A DNA stretch of 64,000 nucleotides from Pseudomonas sp. P8_229 (GCF_034008635.1 NZ_CP125378.1:5704501-5768500); one strand, 5' to 3'. Numbered from the stretch's first letter, positions 1-10,187 are shown. Made by a program: numbers and translations. Notes: a model not told the origin generated them from the sequence alone.

Positions 1-474
1 GCGCTGAGCGAAATTCTGCTGGCTGGCCCCGGGGTTGGTGAACTGCAATTGGTTTGGCCGACGCTGGCGCGGTTGTCGGCGGCGGGCGAGCGCATCGTGC
101 TGGTGGCGCCACCGTTCGTGCCGTACCCGCAAGCGTGGGAGAACGCCGGGATCGATCTGCGTCGGTTGTCGGTGATTCAGGCCAGTGAACGCGATGCCTT
201 ATGGGCGGCGGAACAATGCCTGCGTTCGGGCAGTTGCGGCGCAGTGCTGTGCTGGCCACACAAGGCCGATGACCGCGCGTTGCGGCGCTTGCAGGTGGCC
301 GCGGAAACCGGCCAGACCCTGGCCTTTGCCTGGCGCCCGTTGAGCGAGGCGGTCAACCCGTCGCCGGCGGCGCTACGGATTGCCATCGACGCCAAACCTG
401 CCCAGTTGCGCGTACTCAAATGCCGCGGCGGACTGGCGCGTACGGCGCCGATTGCGTTTGCCGTGGGGCACTGA
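1..474 (+). CDS. imuA: ImuA (SulA/RecA-like SOS protein), C-terminal part
   Basis: The reading frame is open from the first base of the window, so the N-terminus lies outside. About 157 C-terminal residues are visible, including LAGPGVGELQLVWP and the closing GGLARTAPIAFAVGH. ImuA is a RecA-related accessory protein that works with ImuB and DnaE2 in damage-induced mutagenesis. The identification rests largely on position: it ends 7 bp before imuB, followed by dnaE2, which is the standard imuA-imuB-dnaE2 order in pseudomonads. These cassettes are normally LexA-controlled, but the promoter region is not in the window. Confidence 0.85.
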   Translation, partial: ALSEILLAGPGVGELQLVWPTLARLSAAGERIVLVAPPFVPYPQAWENAGIDLRRLSVIQASERDALWAAEQCLRSGSCGAVLCWPHKADDRALRRLQVAAETGQTLAFAWRPLSEAVNPSPAALRIAIDAKPAQLRVLKCRGGLARTAPIAFAVGH

Positions 475-481
475 GGTCGTC

Positions 482-1897
482 ATGCGCTGGGTCTGCATTC
501 TGTTTCCGCAATTGGCGCTCGACGCGGTGCTGCGTCAGCGTCCCGATCCCGATGAACCGTTGGTGCTGCTCAGCGGCCCGGCCCAGCGCCGGGTGCTGCA
601 AGCGGTGAATGCGCCGGCGCGTCAGCTCGGCCTGCGCGCCGGCCAGTCGATGACCGCCGCGCAGGCCTTGAGCAAAGGTTTTGCCACCGCCGACTACGAC
701 CTCGCCGAGGTCGAGCACTGGCAGCAGTTTCTGGCGGCGTGGGCCTATCGTTTCAGCGCGCAGGTCAGCGTGCATTACCCGCGTACCGTGGTGTTCGAGA
801 TCGAGTCCAGCCTGGGCCTGTTCGGTTCCTGGGCGCAGTTCGAAGCGCGGCTGCGCAAGGAGCTGACCGAGCTGGGCTTTCGCCATCGCATCGTCGCCGC
901 ACCGAATCCGGTGGCAGCGCGCGTGCTGGCCAACGCCTACGATGGCCTGGTGGTGCCCGACGGTGAAGCCTTGCAGCATCACCTCGGGCAGTTACCCGTC
1001 GACCGTGTCGGGCTGGAACCGCCAGTCGCCACGGCGCTGGCGCGCATGGGCCTGCGCAATCTGAGCCAGGTGCAGAGTCTGCCGCGTCAGGCCCTGGCTC
1101 GGCGTTTTGAAGCATCGATGCTCAAACACCTCGACACCCTGTTCGGCGCGCGCCCGCTGGCCTTGGCGTTCTATCTGCCGCCGGACCGTTTTGATGTGCG
1201 CATCGAACTCAATTTCGACGTGCAATCCCATCAGGCGCTGCTGTTCCCGTTGCGCCGGTTGACCGGTGACCTGTCGGCGTTCCTTTGCGGACGCGACAGC
1301 GGCGTGCAGCGTTTTGATCTGCACCTGGAACATGCGGGGTTGCCGGACACGCCGATCAAGGTCGGCCTGCTCAGCGCCGAGCGCGATCCGGCGATGCTCT
1401 TCGAACTGGCCCGGGGTCGGCTGGAGCAGGTGCAGGTCGAAGCGCCGGTGCGCGGTTTTCGCTTGCGTGCCGAAGATCTGCCGAGTTTCGTGCCGCAGTT
1501 TCAGGAACTGTTCGATGAGCGTCCGCAACAGACCTTGCCCTGGGAGCAGTTGCGCGAACGCCTGCGCGCACGGCTCGGCGACGACGCGGTGCAGGGCCTG
1601 CGTTTCCAGGCTGACCATCGCCCGGAATGCGCCTGGCAGAACGGCGTCGACAAGCAGCGCTGCAGCGGGTTGCCGAGCGTTCAGCGCCCGGGCTGGCTGC
1701 TCGGCGAACCGCAGAGCGTGGCCGAAGGTTCGGCGCGGATCCTCATGGGCCCGGAACGCATCGAGTCCGGCTGGTGGGACGGTGACGACGTGCGCCGCGA
1801 TTACTACCTGATCCAGAACCGCGCCGGTCAGCAGGGCTGGGCCTATCGGGCCGTGGGCGAGGGCGGTCCGTTATGGCTGCAGGGCTGGTTTGCATGA
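482..1897 (+). CDS. imuB: ImuB, catalytically inactive Y-family polymerase adaptor
   Basis: 471 residues. ImuB tethers DnaE2 to the beta clamp during SOS translesion synthesis. The fold is that of the Y-family (DinB/UmuC) polymerases, but the usual catalytic acids are not apparent: the N-terminus reads [16 protein letters not shown], and where active enzymes have the S-x-D-E motif this has [13 protein letters not shown] glutamine-rich QQTLPW at residues 349-354 is a candidate clamp-binding peptide. I chose the ATG at 482 because it lies 7 bp after imuA; an upstream in-frame extension to 380 would overlap imuA. The stop overlaps the dnaE2 start as ATGA, implying translational coupling. Confidence 0.93.
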   Translation: MRWVCILFPQLALDAVLRQRPDPDEPLVLLSGPAQRRVLQAVNAPARQLGLRAGQSMTAAQALSKGFATADYDLAEVEHWQQFLAAWAYRFSAQVSVHYPRTVVFEIESSLGLFGSWAQFEARLRKELTELGFRHRIVAAPNPVAARVLANAYDGLVVPDGEALQHHLGQLPVDRVGLEPPVATALARMGLRNLSQVQSLPRQALARRFEASMLKHLDTLFGARPLALAFYLPPDRFDVRIELNFDVQSHQALLFPLRRLTGDLSAFLCGRDSGVQRFDLHLEHAGLPDTPIKVGLLSAERDPAMLFELARGRLEQVQVEAPVRGFRLRAEDLPSFVPQFQELFDERPQQTLPWEQLRERLRARLGDDAVQGLRFQADHRPECAWQNGVDKQRCSGLPSVQRPGWLLGEPQSVAEGSARILMGPERIESGWWDGDDVRRDYYLIQNRAGQQGWAYRAVGEGGPLWLQGWFA

Positions 1898-4800
1898 ACC
1901 ACGGCTATGCCGAGCTGCACTGCCTGTCGAACTTCAGTTTCCAGCGCGGAGCCTCCAGTGCCCTTGAGCTGTTCCAGCGGGCGAAAAAGCACGGTTACCA
2001 GGCGCTGGCGATCACCGACGAGTGCACGCTGGCCGGGATTGTCCGCGCCTGGCAGGCGGCGAAATCGGTAGAATTGCCGCTGATCATTGGCAGCGAAATG
2101 CGCATCGACAACGGCCCGAAACTGCTGTTGCTGGTGGAAAATCTGGCGGGGTATCAGGCCTTGTGCGGCTTGATCACCCAAGCCCGGCGGCGTACGCAGA
2201 AAGGCCAGTACCAGGTGCTGCGCGAGGATTTCCGCGAGCCGCTGCCGGGGTTGCTTACGGTGTGGGTGCCGGACACCGTGGATGATGTCGAGGAGGGCCG
2301 CTGGCTGAAACAGACCTTCGGCGAGCGTCTGTTTCTGGCGGTGCAACTGCATCGCGGGCAAGACGATCAGCGCCGGTTGGCGGCACTGCTGAGTCTGGCG
2401 GATCAGCTGCAGATTGCCGCCGTGGCCAGCGGCGACGTGCACATGCACGCCCGTGGCCGGCGAGCCTTGCAGGACACCATGACCGCGATCCGTCATCACG
2501 TCCCGGTGGCCGAGGCGGGGTTGCGCCTGCACCCCAACGGCGAGCGCCATCTGCGCAGTCTCGAGGTGTTGCGCGAGTTGTATCCGCAAGCGTTACTCGA
2601 CGCCTCGGTGCAACTGGCCCGGCGCTGCACCTTCGATCTGAGCGAGTTGCGCTATCAGTATCCGAAAGAACTGGTGCCGCAGGGGCATACCGGCAGTTCC
2701 TGGTTGCGCCAGTTGACTGAAGAAGGCATCGCCTGGCGCTGGCCGCAAGGGCCTCAGGCCAAAGTGTTGAAGCAGATCAATGACGAGCTGAAACTGATCG
2801 CCGAGCTCGGCTACGAAAGCTACTTCCTCACCGTGCATGACGTGGTGCGTTTTGCCCGCGAGCAACAGATTCTCTGTCAGGGCCGGGGTTCGGCGGCCAA
2901 CTCGGCGGTGTGTTTTGCCTTGGGTATCACCGAGATCGACCCGGATCGCACCACGCTGCTGTTCGAGCGTTTCATGTCGAAAGAGCGCAACGAGCCGCCG
3001 GACATCGATGTCGACTTCGAACACGAGCGCCGCGAAGAAGTCCTGCAATACGTGTTCCGTCGTTATGGTCGTCGTCGCGCAGCGCTGACGGCGGTGGTCA
3101 GCACCTACCACGCCGCCGGTGCGGTGCGCGATGTGGCCAAGGCCTTGGGCTTGCCGCCGGACCAGATCAATGCGCTGGCCGATTGCTGCGGTCACTGGAG
3201 CGATGAAACCCCGCCGCTGGCGCGCTTGCTCGAAGGCGGATTTGACCCTGACAGCCCGGTGCTGCGTCGGGTGCTGAGCCTGACCGGGCAACTGATCGGC
3301 TTCCCCCGGCACTTGTCGCAGCACCCCGGCGGTTTCGTGATTTCCGAGCAGCCGCTGGATACGCTGGTGCCGGTGGAAAACGCCGCCATGGCCGAGCGCA
3401 CGATCATTCAGTGGGACAAGGACGACCTCGATGCGGTCGGCTTGCTCAAGGTCGATATCCTCGCCCTCGGCATGCTCAGCGCGATCCGCCGTTGCTTCGA
3501 CCTGCTGCGCCGTCATCGCCATCTGGATCTGAGCCTGGCGACGATTCCACCCGAGGACCAACCGACCTACGAAATGATCAGTCGCGCCGATACCATCGGC
3601 GTGTTCCAGATCGAGTCCCGGGCGCAGATGTCGATGCTGCCGCGCCTGCGCCCGGCGAATTTCTACGATCTGGTGATCGAAGTGGCGATCGTCCGCCCCG
3701 GGCCGATTCAGGGCGGCATGGTTCATCCGTACCTGCGCCGCCGGAACAAGGAAGAAAAGGAAACCTATCCATCGCCGGAGCTGGAGGTGGTGCTTAAACG
3801 TACCCTCGGCGTGCCGCTGTTTCAGGAACAGGTGATGCAGATCGCCATCGTCGCCGCCGACTACAGCCCCGGCGAGGCCGATCAGTTGCGTCGCTCGATG
3901 GCCGCGTGGAAACGCCATGGAGGACTGGAGCCGCACAAGGAGCGTCTCGCCGCTGGCATGGAGAAAAACGGCTACACCCCGGAATTCGCCGCGCAGATCT
4001 TCGAGCAGATCAAGGGCTTTGGCAGTTACGGGTTTCCCGAATCCCACGCCGCCAGTTTCGCCTTGCTGACCTACGCCAGTTGCTGGCTCAAGTGTCACGA
4101 GCCGGCAGCGTTCGCCTGTGCGCTGATCAACAGCTGGCCGATGGGCTTCTACAGCCCGGATCAGATCCTTCAGGACGCGCGCCGCCATCAATTGCAGATC
4201 CGTCCGGTGGACGTGCGCGCCAGTGACTGGGATTGCAGCCTGGAACCGATCAGCGGCACGCAACCGGCGATCCGCATGGGCCTGCGGATGATCAAGGGCT
4301 TTCGCGAGGACGATGCCCGGCGCATCGAAGCGGCGCGGGCGCGCGGGGCGTTTGCCGATATCGCCGACCTGGGCGAACGGGCCGCGCTCGACAGTCGGGC
4401 CCAGGCGTTGCTCGCCGATTCCGGGGCGTTGCGCGGGATGGCCGGGCATCGGCATCGCGCGCGCTGGGAAGTGGCCGGGGTGCAGAAACAACTGGGCCTG
4501 TTTGCCGGGTTGCCGAGTCAGGAAGAGCCCGATGTGCTGCTACCCAAACCCAGTGTCGGTGAGGACCTGCAGGCCGATTACGCGACGCTTGGCACCACGC
4601 TGGGGCCGCATCCGTTGGCGCTGCTGCGGGGCGCACTCAAGGCCCTGCGCTGTCGCAGCTCGCAGGAGTTGCTGGATGTCGACCACGGCCGGCCGGTGAG
4701 CATCGCCGGGCTGGTCACCGGCCGGCAACGACCGGGCACCGCCAGCGGCGTGACCTTCGTCACTCTGGAAGACGAGTTCGGCAACGTCAACGTGGTGGTC

Positions 4801-4971
4801 TGGCGCGATCTGGCCGAGCGTCAGCGCCAGGTGCTGGTCGGTTCGCAACTGCTCAAGGTCGATGGCCGCTGGGAGCGCGAAGGCGAAGTCCGGCACCTGA
4901 TCGCCGGGCGGTTGAGCGACCTGAGCCCGCTGCTCGACGGCATCCGTGTGCAGAGCCGCGATTTTCATTAG
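1894..4971 (+). CDS. dnaE2: Error-prone DNA polymerase III alpha subunit DnaE2 (ImuC)
   Basis: 1025 residues, normal for DnaE2. It copies damaged DNA with low fidelity as the catalytic part of the ImuA-ImuB-DnaE2 mutasome. The N-terminal PHP domain begins [15 protein letters not shown]. The polymerase active site shows the C-family catalytic motif [12 protein letters not shown], with D370 and D372 the presumed metal ligands, and a later [12 protein letters not shown]. An OB-fold near the C-terminus reads [17 protein letters not shown]. The start at 1894 overlaps the imuB stop by ATGA; the in-frame codon at 1873 lies inside imuB and is unlikely. Last gene of the SOS operon. Confidence 0.96.
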   Translation: MNHGYAELHCLSNFSFQRGASSALELFQRAKKHGYQALAITDECTLAGIVRAWQAAKSVELPLIIGSEMRIDNGPKLLLLVENLAGYQALCGLITQARRRTQKGQYQVLREDFREPLPGLLTVWVPDTVDDVEEGRWLKQTFGERLFLAVQLHRGQDDQRRLAALLSLADQLQIAAVASGDVHMHARGRRALQDTMTAIRHHVPVAEAGLRLHPNGERHLRSLEVLRELYPQALLDASVQLARRCTFDLSELRYQYPKELVPQGHTGSSWLRQLTEEGIAWRWPQGPQAKVLKQINDELKLIAELGYESYFLTVHDVVRFAREQQILCQGRGSAANSAVCFALGITEIDPDRTTLLFERFMSKERNEPPDIDVDFEHERREEVLQYVFRRYGRRRAALTAVVSTYHAAGAVRDVAKALGLPPDQINALADCCGHWSDETPPLARLLEGGFDPDSPVLRRVLSLTGQLIGFPRHLSQHPGGFVISEQPLDTLVPVENAAMAERTIIQWDKDDLDAVGLLKVDILALGMLSAIRRCFDLLRRHRHLDLSLATIPPEDQPTYEMISRADTIGVFQIESRAQMSMLPRLRPANFYDLVIEVAIVRPGPIQGGMVHPYLRRRNKEEKETYPSPELEVVLKRTLGVPLFQEQVMQIAIVAADYSPGEADQLRRSMAAWKRHGGLEPHKERLAAGMEKNGYTPEFAAQIFEQIKGFGSYGFPESHAASFALLTYASCWLKCHEPAAFACALINSWPMGFYSPDQILQDARRHQLQIRPVDVRASDWDCSLEPISGTQPAIRMGLRMIKGFREDDARRIEAARARGAFADIADLGERAALDSRAQALLADSGALRGMAGHRHRARWEVAGVQKQLGLFAGLPSQEEPDVLLPKPSVGEDLQADYATLGTTLGPHPLALLRGALKALRCRSSQELLDVDHGRPVSIAGLVTGRQRPGTASGVTFVTLEDEFGNVNVVVWRDLAERQRQVLVGSQLLKVDGRWEREGEVRHLIAGRLSDLSPLLDGIRVQSRDFH

Positions 4972-4984
4972 CGCGCTGATCCCC

Positions 4985-5075
4985 TGTGGGAGCGGGCTTG
5001 CTCGCGAAGACGGTGTATCAGCCGACATCCCTATTGACTGACCCACCGCTTTCGCGAGCAAGCCCGCTCCCACAA
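4985..5075. repeat. REP pair (BIME), 5' of the lipoprotein operon
   Basis: Two inverted copies of the pseudomonad REP palindrome (TGTGGGAGCGGGCTTGCTCG and its complement) are separated by about 40 bp, directly after dnaE2. Such pairs can form a long hairpin and often sit at transcript ends. No T-run follows, so it is not called a terminator. Confidence 0.9.
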
Positions 5076-5124
5076 TTGATTTGTGTGCGGATCAAAACAG
5101 CCAATTCCCTGGCGTCAAAAAGTC

Positions 5125-5154
5125 CTGTCATGAATGATGGCACTTTGTCATAAT
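5125..5154 (+). promoter_or_regulatory. Candidate sigma-70 promoter for the CsgG-like operon
   Basis: CTGTCA at 5125-5130 and CATAAT at 5149-5154 with an 18 bp spacer give a plausible -35/-10 pair about 70 bp before the GTG start. Only two hexamers by eye, so tentative. Confidence 0.35.
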
Positions 5155-5224
5155 GCCGCCCCTTTTTCCGCTCCCCACCGCGTTGCCGTGCCGGGACACA
5201 CCGTTTTTTCAGAAGGAATGCACA

Positions 5225-5917
5225 GTGAGAATGATCTCCCGGATGTTGGTCTCAGGCGTTGCGATTGCCGTGCTCGGCACACTCGCAGGCTCCCTTGCCG
5301 GCTGCGCCACCGAAAGCTCCCGCGCGCTGCCGGTGGCCAAGGTCGAGAGCGCCACTCAGGTCTGGACCGGCGTTCGCGTGCCAATGGCGGTGGGCAAGTT
5401 CGATAACCGCTCCAGCTACATGCGCGGGATCTTCTCCGACGGCGTCGATCGTCTCGGCGGCCAGGCCAAGACCATCCTGATCACCCACTTGCAGCAGACC
5501 AACCGCTTCAGCGTACTGGATCGCGACAATATGGGCGAGATCCAGCAGGAAGCGGCGATCAAGGGCCAGGCTCAACGCCTGAAAGGCGCCGATTACGTGG
5601 TCACCGGTGACGTCACCGAGTTCGGCCGCAAGGAAACCGGCGACCATCAACTGTTCGGCATTCTCGGCCGTGGCAAGACCCAGGTCGCCTACGCCAAGGT
5701 CAACCTGAACATCGTCAACATCAGCACCTCCGAAGTGGTGTATTCGACCCAGGGCGCCGGCGAATACGCCTTGTCCAACCGCGAAATCATCGGCTTCGGC
5801 GGCACCGCTGCGTACGACTCCACCCTCAACGGCAAAGTCCTCGATCTGGCCATGCGCGAGGCGATCAACCGCCTGGTTGATGGCATGAACGCCGGTGCCT
5901 GGAAACCGGGTAACTGA
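5225..5917 (+). CDS. CsgG/HfaB-family lipoprotein
   Basis: 230 residues. The N-terminus is a lipoprotein signal with lipobox LAGC, so the mature protein should be anchored in a membrane facing the periplasm. The body matches the CsgG-like fold: VGKFDNRS, the segment with ILITHLQQTNRFSVLDRDN, then GADYVVTGDVTEFG. I chose GTG 5225 because AAGGA at 5213-5217 is 7 bp upstream; ATG 5231 is the alternative. First gene of a three-lipoprotein operon with DUF4810 and DUF799 partners. No curli subunit genes (csgAB) are nearby, so true curli export is unlikely; a role in an outer-membrane-associated complex is inference. Confidence 0.85.
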   Translation: MRMISRMLVSGVAIAVLGTLAGSLAGCATESSRALPVAKVESATQVWTGVRVPMAVGKFDNRSSYMRGIFSDGVDRLGGQAKTILITHLQQTNRFSVLDRDNMGEIQQEAAIKGQAQRLKGADYVVTGDVTEFGRKETGDHQLFGILGRGKTQVAYAKVNLNIVNISTSEVVYSTQGAGEYALSNREIIGFGGTAAYDSTLNGKVLDLAMREAINRLVDGMNAGAWKPGN

Positions 5918-5946
5918 TCGCTGTTCATTGCAAGGAGCAATACCCC

Positions 5947-6315
5947 ATGAATTTGACTTTGTCGCGGTCGCTGCTGGCCCTGACGCTGGCCGCCAGCGCC
6001 TTGCTGGCCGGTTGCAGCAGCCCGAAAACCCTGTACCAGTGGGAAGACTACCAACCGCAGGTCTACGAATACTTCAAAGGCGAAGAGCCGAAGGAAGCCC
6101 AGGCCGAAGTGCTGGAGCGCGACCTGCAGAAGATCCGCTCCACCGGCAAGGCCGTGCCGCCGGGCTACCACGCGCACCTCGGTCTGCTGTACCTGAGCAT
6201 GGGCAAGGACGACCAGATGGTGCAGCAATTTCGCACCGAGAAAGCGCTGTTCCCCGAGTCCGGCCCATACATGGATTTTCTGCTTAAAAACGCCAAGACC
6301 GGAGACGCCAAATGA
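5947..6315 (+). CDS. DUF4810 lipoprotein
   Basis: 122 residues with a lipoprotein signal ending LLAGC (cleavage before Cys22). The mature part begins SSPKTLYQWEDYQPQVYEYF and has helical, TPR-like character (KAVPPGYHAHLGLLYLSMGK). It follows the CsgG-like gene by 29 bp and overlaps the next gene by ATGA. This order, CsgG-like / DUF4810 / DUF799, recurs in proteobacteria, and the three products are likely to act together. The molecular function is not established. Confidence 0.82.
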   Translation: MNLTLSRSLLALTLAASALLAGCSSPKTLYQWEDYQPQVYEYFKGEEPKEAQAEVLERDLQKIRSTGKAVPPGYHAHLGLLYLSMGKDDQMVQQFRTEKALFPESGPYMDFLLKNAKTGDAK

Positions 6316-6971
6316 TCTCGCGCACCCTGAAACTGCTGGCCGCCGGTTTGGCCCTGACCGTGCTCGGTGGCTGCGTCGCGCCGAAAACCGTCGACTATTC
6401 AGCGTACAAACAGGCACGTCCGAAGACCATTCTGGTACTGCCGCCGCTGAACACTTCGCCCGACGTGAAAGCCTCGTACAGCCTGTTGTCGCAAGTGACG
6501 TTTCCGCTGGCCGAGGCCGGTTACTACGTACTGCCGATCGCTCTGGTGGACGAAACCTTCCGCCAGAACGGCCTGACCACGCCGGATGACATCCATCAGG
6601 CGCCGGCCAACAAGCTCAAGGAAATCTTCGGCGCCGACGCTGCGCTGTACATCACCGTGACCGAGTACGGTACGCGGTACATGGTCATCAGCAGCGAAAC
6701 TGCTGTGACCGCCACCGCCAAACTGGTGGACCTGAAATCCGGCACCACGCTGTGGACCGGTTCGGCACGGGCGTCGAGCGAAGAGGGTGGCAACAACAGT
6801 GGTGGCGGCCTCGTCGGCATGCTGATCAGCGCCGCGGTGAAGCAGGTGATCAACAGTTCGACCGATGCCGGTTACCCGATGGCCGGTGTGGCGAGCAATC
6901 GTCTGCTGTCGGCCGGTCAGCACGCCGGCCTGTTGTATGGCCCGCGTTCGCCGAAGTACGGCACTGACTGA
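6312..6971 (+). CDS. DUF799 / GNA1162-family lipoprotein
   Basis: 219 residues with lipobox LGGC (Cys20). The segment KTILVLPPLNTSPDVKASYS and the later ALYITVTEYGTRY match the GNA1162 family, whose structure resembles TolB-N-like or LpoB-like periplasmic modules. A Gly/Ser-rich stretch EEGGNNSGGGLVGML lies before a hydrophobic helix. Its start overlaps the DUF4810 gene (ATGA), so the pair is translationally coupled. Family membership is well supported; the biological role is unknown. Confidence 0.85.
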   Translation: MISRTLKLLAAGLALTVLGGCVAPKTVDYSAYKQARPKTILVLPPLNTSPDVKASYSLLSQVTFPLAEAGYYVLPIALVDETFRQNGLTTPDDIHQAPANKLKEIFGADAALYITVTEYGTRYMVISSETAVTATAKLVDLKSGTTLWTGSARASSEEGGNNSGGGLVGMLISAAVKQVINSSTDAGYPMAGVASNRLLSAGQHAGLLYGPRSPKYGTD

Positions 6972-7023
6972 AAATTACCGGCACACCCACAGGGGGAATG
7001 TGTTGGGCTGTTGATTTATTTGG

Positions 7024-7047
7024 GGGGCGGGCAAAACCGCTCGCCCC
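7024..7047 (+). terminator. Possible terminator hairpin after the lipoprotein operon
   Basis: GGGGCGGGC (7024-7032) and GCTCGCCCC (7039-7047) pair over 9 bp with one G-U wobble and a 6-nt loop. There is no T-run, so intrinsic termination is uncertain. Confidence 0.3.
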
Positions 7048-7081
7048 TCTATCGAAAAAGTCCCCGGCCCACCAGCCCCCG

Positions 7082-7207
7082 CGAACCTCTCGCTGCCTCA
7101 ATCCCATTCAACTTGCGATCCAGACCCTGCATCTCGACGCCGAAGGCGATATTCTGCGCCACACTTATGTGCGCAAACGGCGCATCACTCTGGAACACCG
7201 TGTGCGC
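7082..7207 (-). pseudogene. Remnant of an ABC-transporter ATPase (Q-loop region)
   Basis: Read on the minus strand, about 40 codons translate as VFQSDAPFAHISVAQNIAFG followed by VEMQGLDRKLNG. This closely resembles the Q-loop region of polyamine/sugar-type ABC ATPases ([20 protein letters not shown]). There is no start codon, Walker A, signature or Walker B in the flanks. The frame has a stop just upstream and runs into unrelated sequence downstream. It is therefore a fragment left by deletion, lying just before the GntR regulator gene and pointing away from it. The match is by eye only. Confidence 0.55.
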
Positions 7208-7229
7208 CGGAGGCTAAAGGAGTGTTCGA

Positions 7230-7919
7230 ATGACCGAGAAGAAACCGGAAACCACGGTCGACCGCGTCTACCAAGGGGTTTACCAGGCGATCTGCAAGCG
7301 TTCGCTGCGGCCGGGAATGAAGCTGGGCGAGGCCTCGCTGGCCGAACTGTTCAATGTCAGCCGCACGTCGGTGCGCGCCGCGCTCAAGCAACTGGAGGCC
7401 GAAGGACTGGTTACCACCGAGCCTAACAAGGGCGCATCGGTGTCGCTGCCGAGCAACGAAGAGATCCGTTCGCTGTTCGAAACCCGGCGCCTGATCGAGA
7501 TCGGTATCGTCACTGAACTGTGCCGCCGCAAGGACACTGCAGCGATGCAGGACTTGCGCGAGCACCTGCTGCTCGAAGACGAAGCCCACGCAGCGGGCGA
7601 CCACGAGCGGCTGATCCATCTGCTCGGCGAGTTTCACATCAAACTGGCGCGCAGCCTGAACAATCCGGTGCTGCTCGACTGGTTCCAGAAGCTGATTTCC
7701 CGTGCCTCGCTGTATATCGCCGCGCTGGATGACGACAGCCATGAAGCCTGTCGCGACAACGAACATCTGCGCCTGATCGAGCATATTGAAGCGGGCAACC
7801 AGAGCGCCGCCATCGAACTGACCTGCACGCATTTGAACGGTATCGAAAAGGCGATTCTGGACGTCGCCGCGAAGATGAAAACTGGCTACCATCCGCTCAA
7901 ACACCTGATCGGCGTTTAA
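7230..7919 (+). CDS. GntR-family regulator, FadR/FCD subfamily
   Basis: 229 residues. The N-terminal winged helix-turn-helix (residues about 10-75) shows RPGMKLGEASLAELFNVSRT and the wing LVTTEPNKGASVSLP. The C-terminal all-helical FCD ligand domain has the expected metal-binding-type histidines (FHIKLARSL; NEHLRLIEHIEAG). FCD regulators usually respond to small carboxylates. Preceded by AAAGGAG at an appropriate distance from ATG 7230. The only transport or catabolic sequence next to it is a decayed ABC-ATPase fragment on the opposite strand, so its target may have been lost or be elsewhere. Confidence 0.9.
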   Translation: MTEKKPETTVDRVYQGVYQAICKRSLRPGMKLGEASLAELFNVSRTSVRAALKQLEAEGLVTTEPNKGASVSLPSNEEIRSLFETRRLIEIGIVTELCRRKDTAAMQDLREHLLLEDEAHAAGDHERLIHLLGEFHIKLARSLNNPVLLDWFQKLISRASLYIAALDDDSHEACRDNEHLRLIEHIEAGNQSAAIELTCTHLNGIEKAILDVAAKMKTGYHPLKHLIGV

Positions 7920-8053
7920 ACCGGAACCGGATGTGAAGTCGGCTATACCTCTAATGAAACCAATGCGGCCGACGGCGCTCGAAACAGACGGGCGTTGCGG
8001 CGTTTTGGCGTCGCGATGTATCGGGCAAACACCACAGGACACCGAGTCAATCG

Positions 8054-10165
8054 ATGCAGTTTTTATCCGATAGCCACGGTTGTGACGGCTGGAAGGGCGA
8101 GATGGCCGGGCGCATTTGTGCGTTCAACTGGCGCCAGACCGAACTCGGCCCGCTCGACACCTGGCCTGCCAGTCTGTGCAGCGCCGTGCAATTGATGCTG
8201 GCCTCACCGTTGCCGATGGTCATGCTCTGGGGCCGCGCCGGGTACATGATCTACAACGACGCCTACTCGCAGTTTGCCGGTGGCCGCCATCCGTATCTGT
8301 TGGGCGTGCCGGTGGAGTTAGGCTGGCCGGAAGTCGCCGAATTCAACCGGCACGTGGTCGACACCTGCCTGGCGGGCGGCACCTTGTCCTACCGCAACAA
8401 GGAGTTGGTGCTGTTGCGCGATGGCGTGCCCGAAGATGTCTGGATGGATTTGTATTACAGCCCGGTCGGCAACGATGACGGCGTGCCGTCCGGGGTGATG
8501 GCGATGGTGGTCGAGACCACCGAATTCATGCGCTCCGAACGCCTGCGCCAGGCCGCTGAAGATGCCTATCGGGCCGACAACGAGCGGGTGCGTCTGGCGC
8601 TGAATGCCGGGGCCTTGCTCGGCTCGTTTGTCTGGGACGTGAAGAACAATGTGCTTTCCGCCGACGAGCGTTTCGCCCGGACCTTTTCCTATCCGCCGGA
8701 TCAGGACCTGAGCAACCTGCCGCAGTCCTTCACCGAATCGCGGATTCACCCGGATGACCTGGCGTGGGTGCAGGATCGGGTCAATCATTCGCTGCAGACC
8801 GGCGAGCCGTACAACGCCGAATACCGCGTGCGGCGCGCGGACGGCAGCTATCTGTGGGTGCTCGCCAGCGGCGCGTGCGAGTTCGATGAGCACGGTGCGC
8901 CGTTTCGTTTTCCCGGGGTGTTGATCGACATTCATGAGCGCAAGAACGCCGAAGAATCCCTGCTCAAATTCACCCGAAACCTTGAACAGCGGGTGGCCGA
9001 TGAAGTGAATGCACGGCTGGCCGCCGAAGAGCAGTTGCGCCAGTCGCAGAAGCTCGAAGCCATTGGCGGACTCACCGGCGGTGTGGCCCACGACTTCAAC
9101 AACCTGCTGCAGGTGATCGCCGGCAACCTGCATTTGCTGGCGCGGCATGAGCCGGGCAATGCCAATGTGCAGCGTCGGGTCAGCGCCTCGCTGGCGGCGG
9201 TCGAGCGCGGCGCCAAGCTGTCGTCGCAATTGCTCGCGTTCGCCCGGCGTCAGCCGCTATCGCCGGCGGTGTGCGATCCGCGACAGATCTTCGACGGCGT
9301 CGGTGAATTGCTGCAGCGCGCGCTGGGTGAAACCATTCAGATCGACGTGCAACTGCCGCAAGAACCGTGGCACATCAACGTCGATCGCAATCAGCTGGAA
9401 AACGCCATTCTCAACCTGGCGATCAACGCCCGGGATGCGATGAAGGGCGAGGGCACGATTGTCCTCAGCGCGCTCAACACGCGGCTGGACAGCACCTTTT
9501 GCGCCGGCAAAGGCATCGTCGCCGGTGATTTCGTACGGGTGGTGGTCAGCGACACCGGCGCAGGCATTCCCGCGCAAATGCTCGAACAGGTGTTCGAGCC
9601 GTTCTTCACCACCAAGGCCGATGGACAGGGCACCGGGCTCGGTTTGAGCATGGTGTTCGGCTTCGTCAAACAAAGCGGCGGGCACGTCGAGATCGACAGC
9701 ACCGTGGGCGAGGGCACGCGCGTGCAGTTGTATTTTCCACGTAGCCTGCGCCCGGTCCTCGCTGAGACGCCGAGTATCGGCAAGCAGCAGGGCGGCGGCC
9801 ACGAGACCATTCTGGTGGTCGAAGACAACGACGCGGTACGCGCCTCGGCTGTGGAGTTGCTGCGCGAAGAAGGCTACCGCGTGCTGACCGCCGGCAATGG
9901 CGACGTGGCGATGCAGATGCTGCTGGAAGGTGCCGAAGTCGATCTGATTTTCACCGATGTGGTGATGCCGGGGTTGATCAAGAGTTCCGATCTGGCGGCA
10001 TGGGCCAAGGTCCAGGCGCCTCCGGTAGCGGTGCTGTTCACCTCCGGCCACACCCGCGACATCATTTCGCGCAACCACCAACTGAGCCCTGATACGCATT
10101 TGCTCGGTAAACCGTATAGCCCGGAGGCGTTGCTGCAGATGATACGGTCGGTGCTGAGTGCGTGA
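8054..10165 (+). CDS. Hybrid sensor histidine kinase with PAS domains and a receiver
   Basis: 703 residues, soluble, with no transmembrane segment. Order: an N-terminal PAS/GAF-like region (residues about 15-150, containing LGPLDTWPASL), a second PAS/PAC (about 180-300, ending DIHERKNAEESL), a coiled linker, a dimerisation domain with GGVAHDFNNLL (phospho-acceptor H346), an HATPase domain (NQLENAILNLAINARDAM; DTGAGIP; GTGLGLSMVFG), then a C-terminal receiver (ILVVEDND, D635 in TDVVMPG, and the conserved Lys in LLGKPYSP). The receiver lacks an output domain, and no separate response regulator gene is adjacent. The cytosolic PAS layout suggests light, redox or a small molecule as signal; which one is not visible. 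Confidence 0.93.
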   Translation: MQFLSDSHGCDGWKGEMAGRICAFNWRQTELGPLDTWPASLCSAVQLMLASPLPMVMLWGRAGYMIYNDAYSQFAGGRHPYLLGVPVELGWPEVAEFNRHVVDTCLAGGTLSYRNKELVLLRDGVPEDVWMDLYYSPVGNDDGVPSGVMAMVVETTEFMRSERLRQAAEDAYRADNERVRLALNAGALLGSFVWDVKNNVLSADERFARTFSYPPDQDLSNLPQSFTESRIHPDDLAWVQDRVNHSLQTGEPYNAEYRVRRADGSYLWVLASGACEFDEHGAPFRFPGVLIDIHERKNAEESLLKFTRNLEQRVADEVNARLAAEEQLRQSQKLEAIGGLTGGVAHDFNNLLQVIAGNLHLLARHEPGNANVQRRVSASLAAVERGAKLSSQLLAFARRQPLSPAVCDPRQIFDGVGELLQRALGETIQIDVQLPQEPWHINVDRNQLENAILNLAINARDAMKGEGTIVLSALNTRLDSTFCAGKGIVAGDFVRVVVSDTGAGIPAQMLEQVFEPFFTTKADGQGTGLGLSMVFGFVKQSGGHVEIDSTVGEGTRVQLYFPRSLRPVLAETPSIGKQQGGGHETILVVEDNDAVRASAVELLREEGYRVLTAGNGDVAMQMLLEGAEVDLIFTDVVMPGLIKSSDLAAWAKVQAPPVAVLFTSGHTRDIISRNHQLSPDTHLLGKPYSPEALLQMIRSVLSA

Positions 10166-10187
10166 TCACCTATGGCAGAGGATTGTC

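Noticed and set aside
5225..5917. Curli secretion channel
   Set aside because: No csgA, csgB, csgE or csgF is present; the neighbours are DUF4810 and DUF799 lipoproteins, so only CsgG-family membership is claimed.
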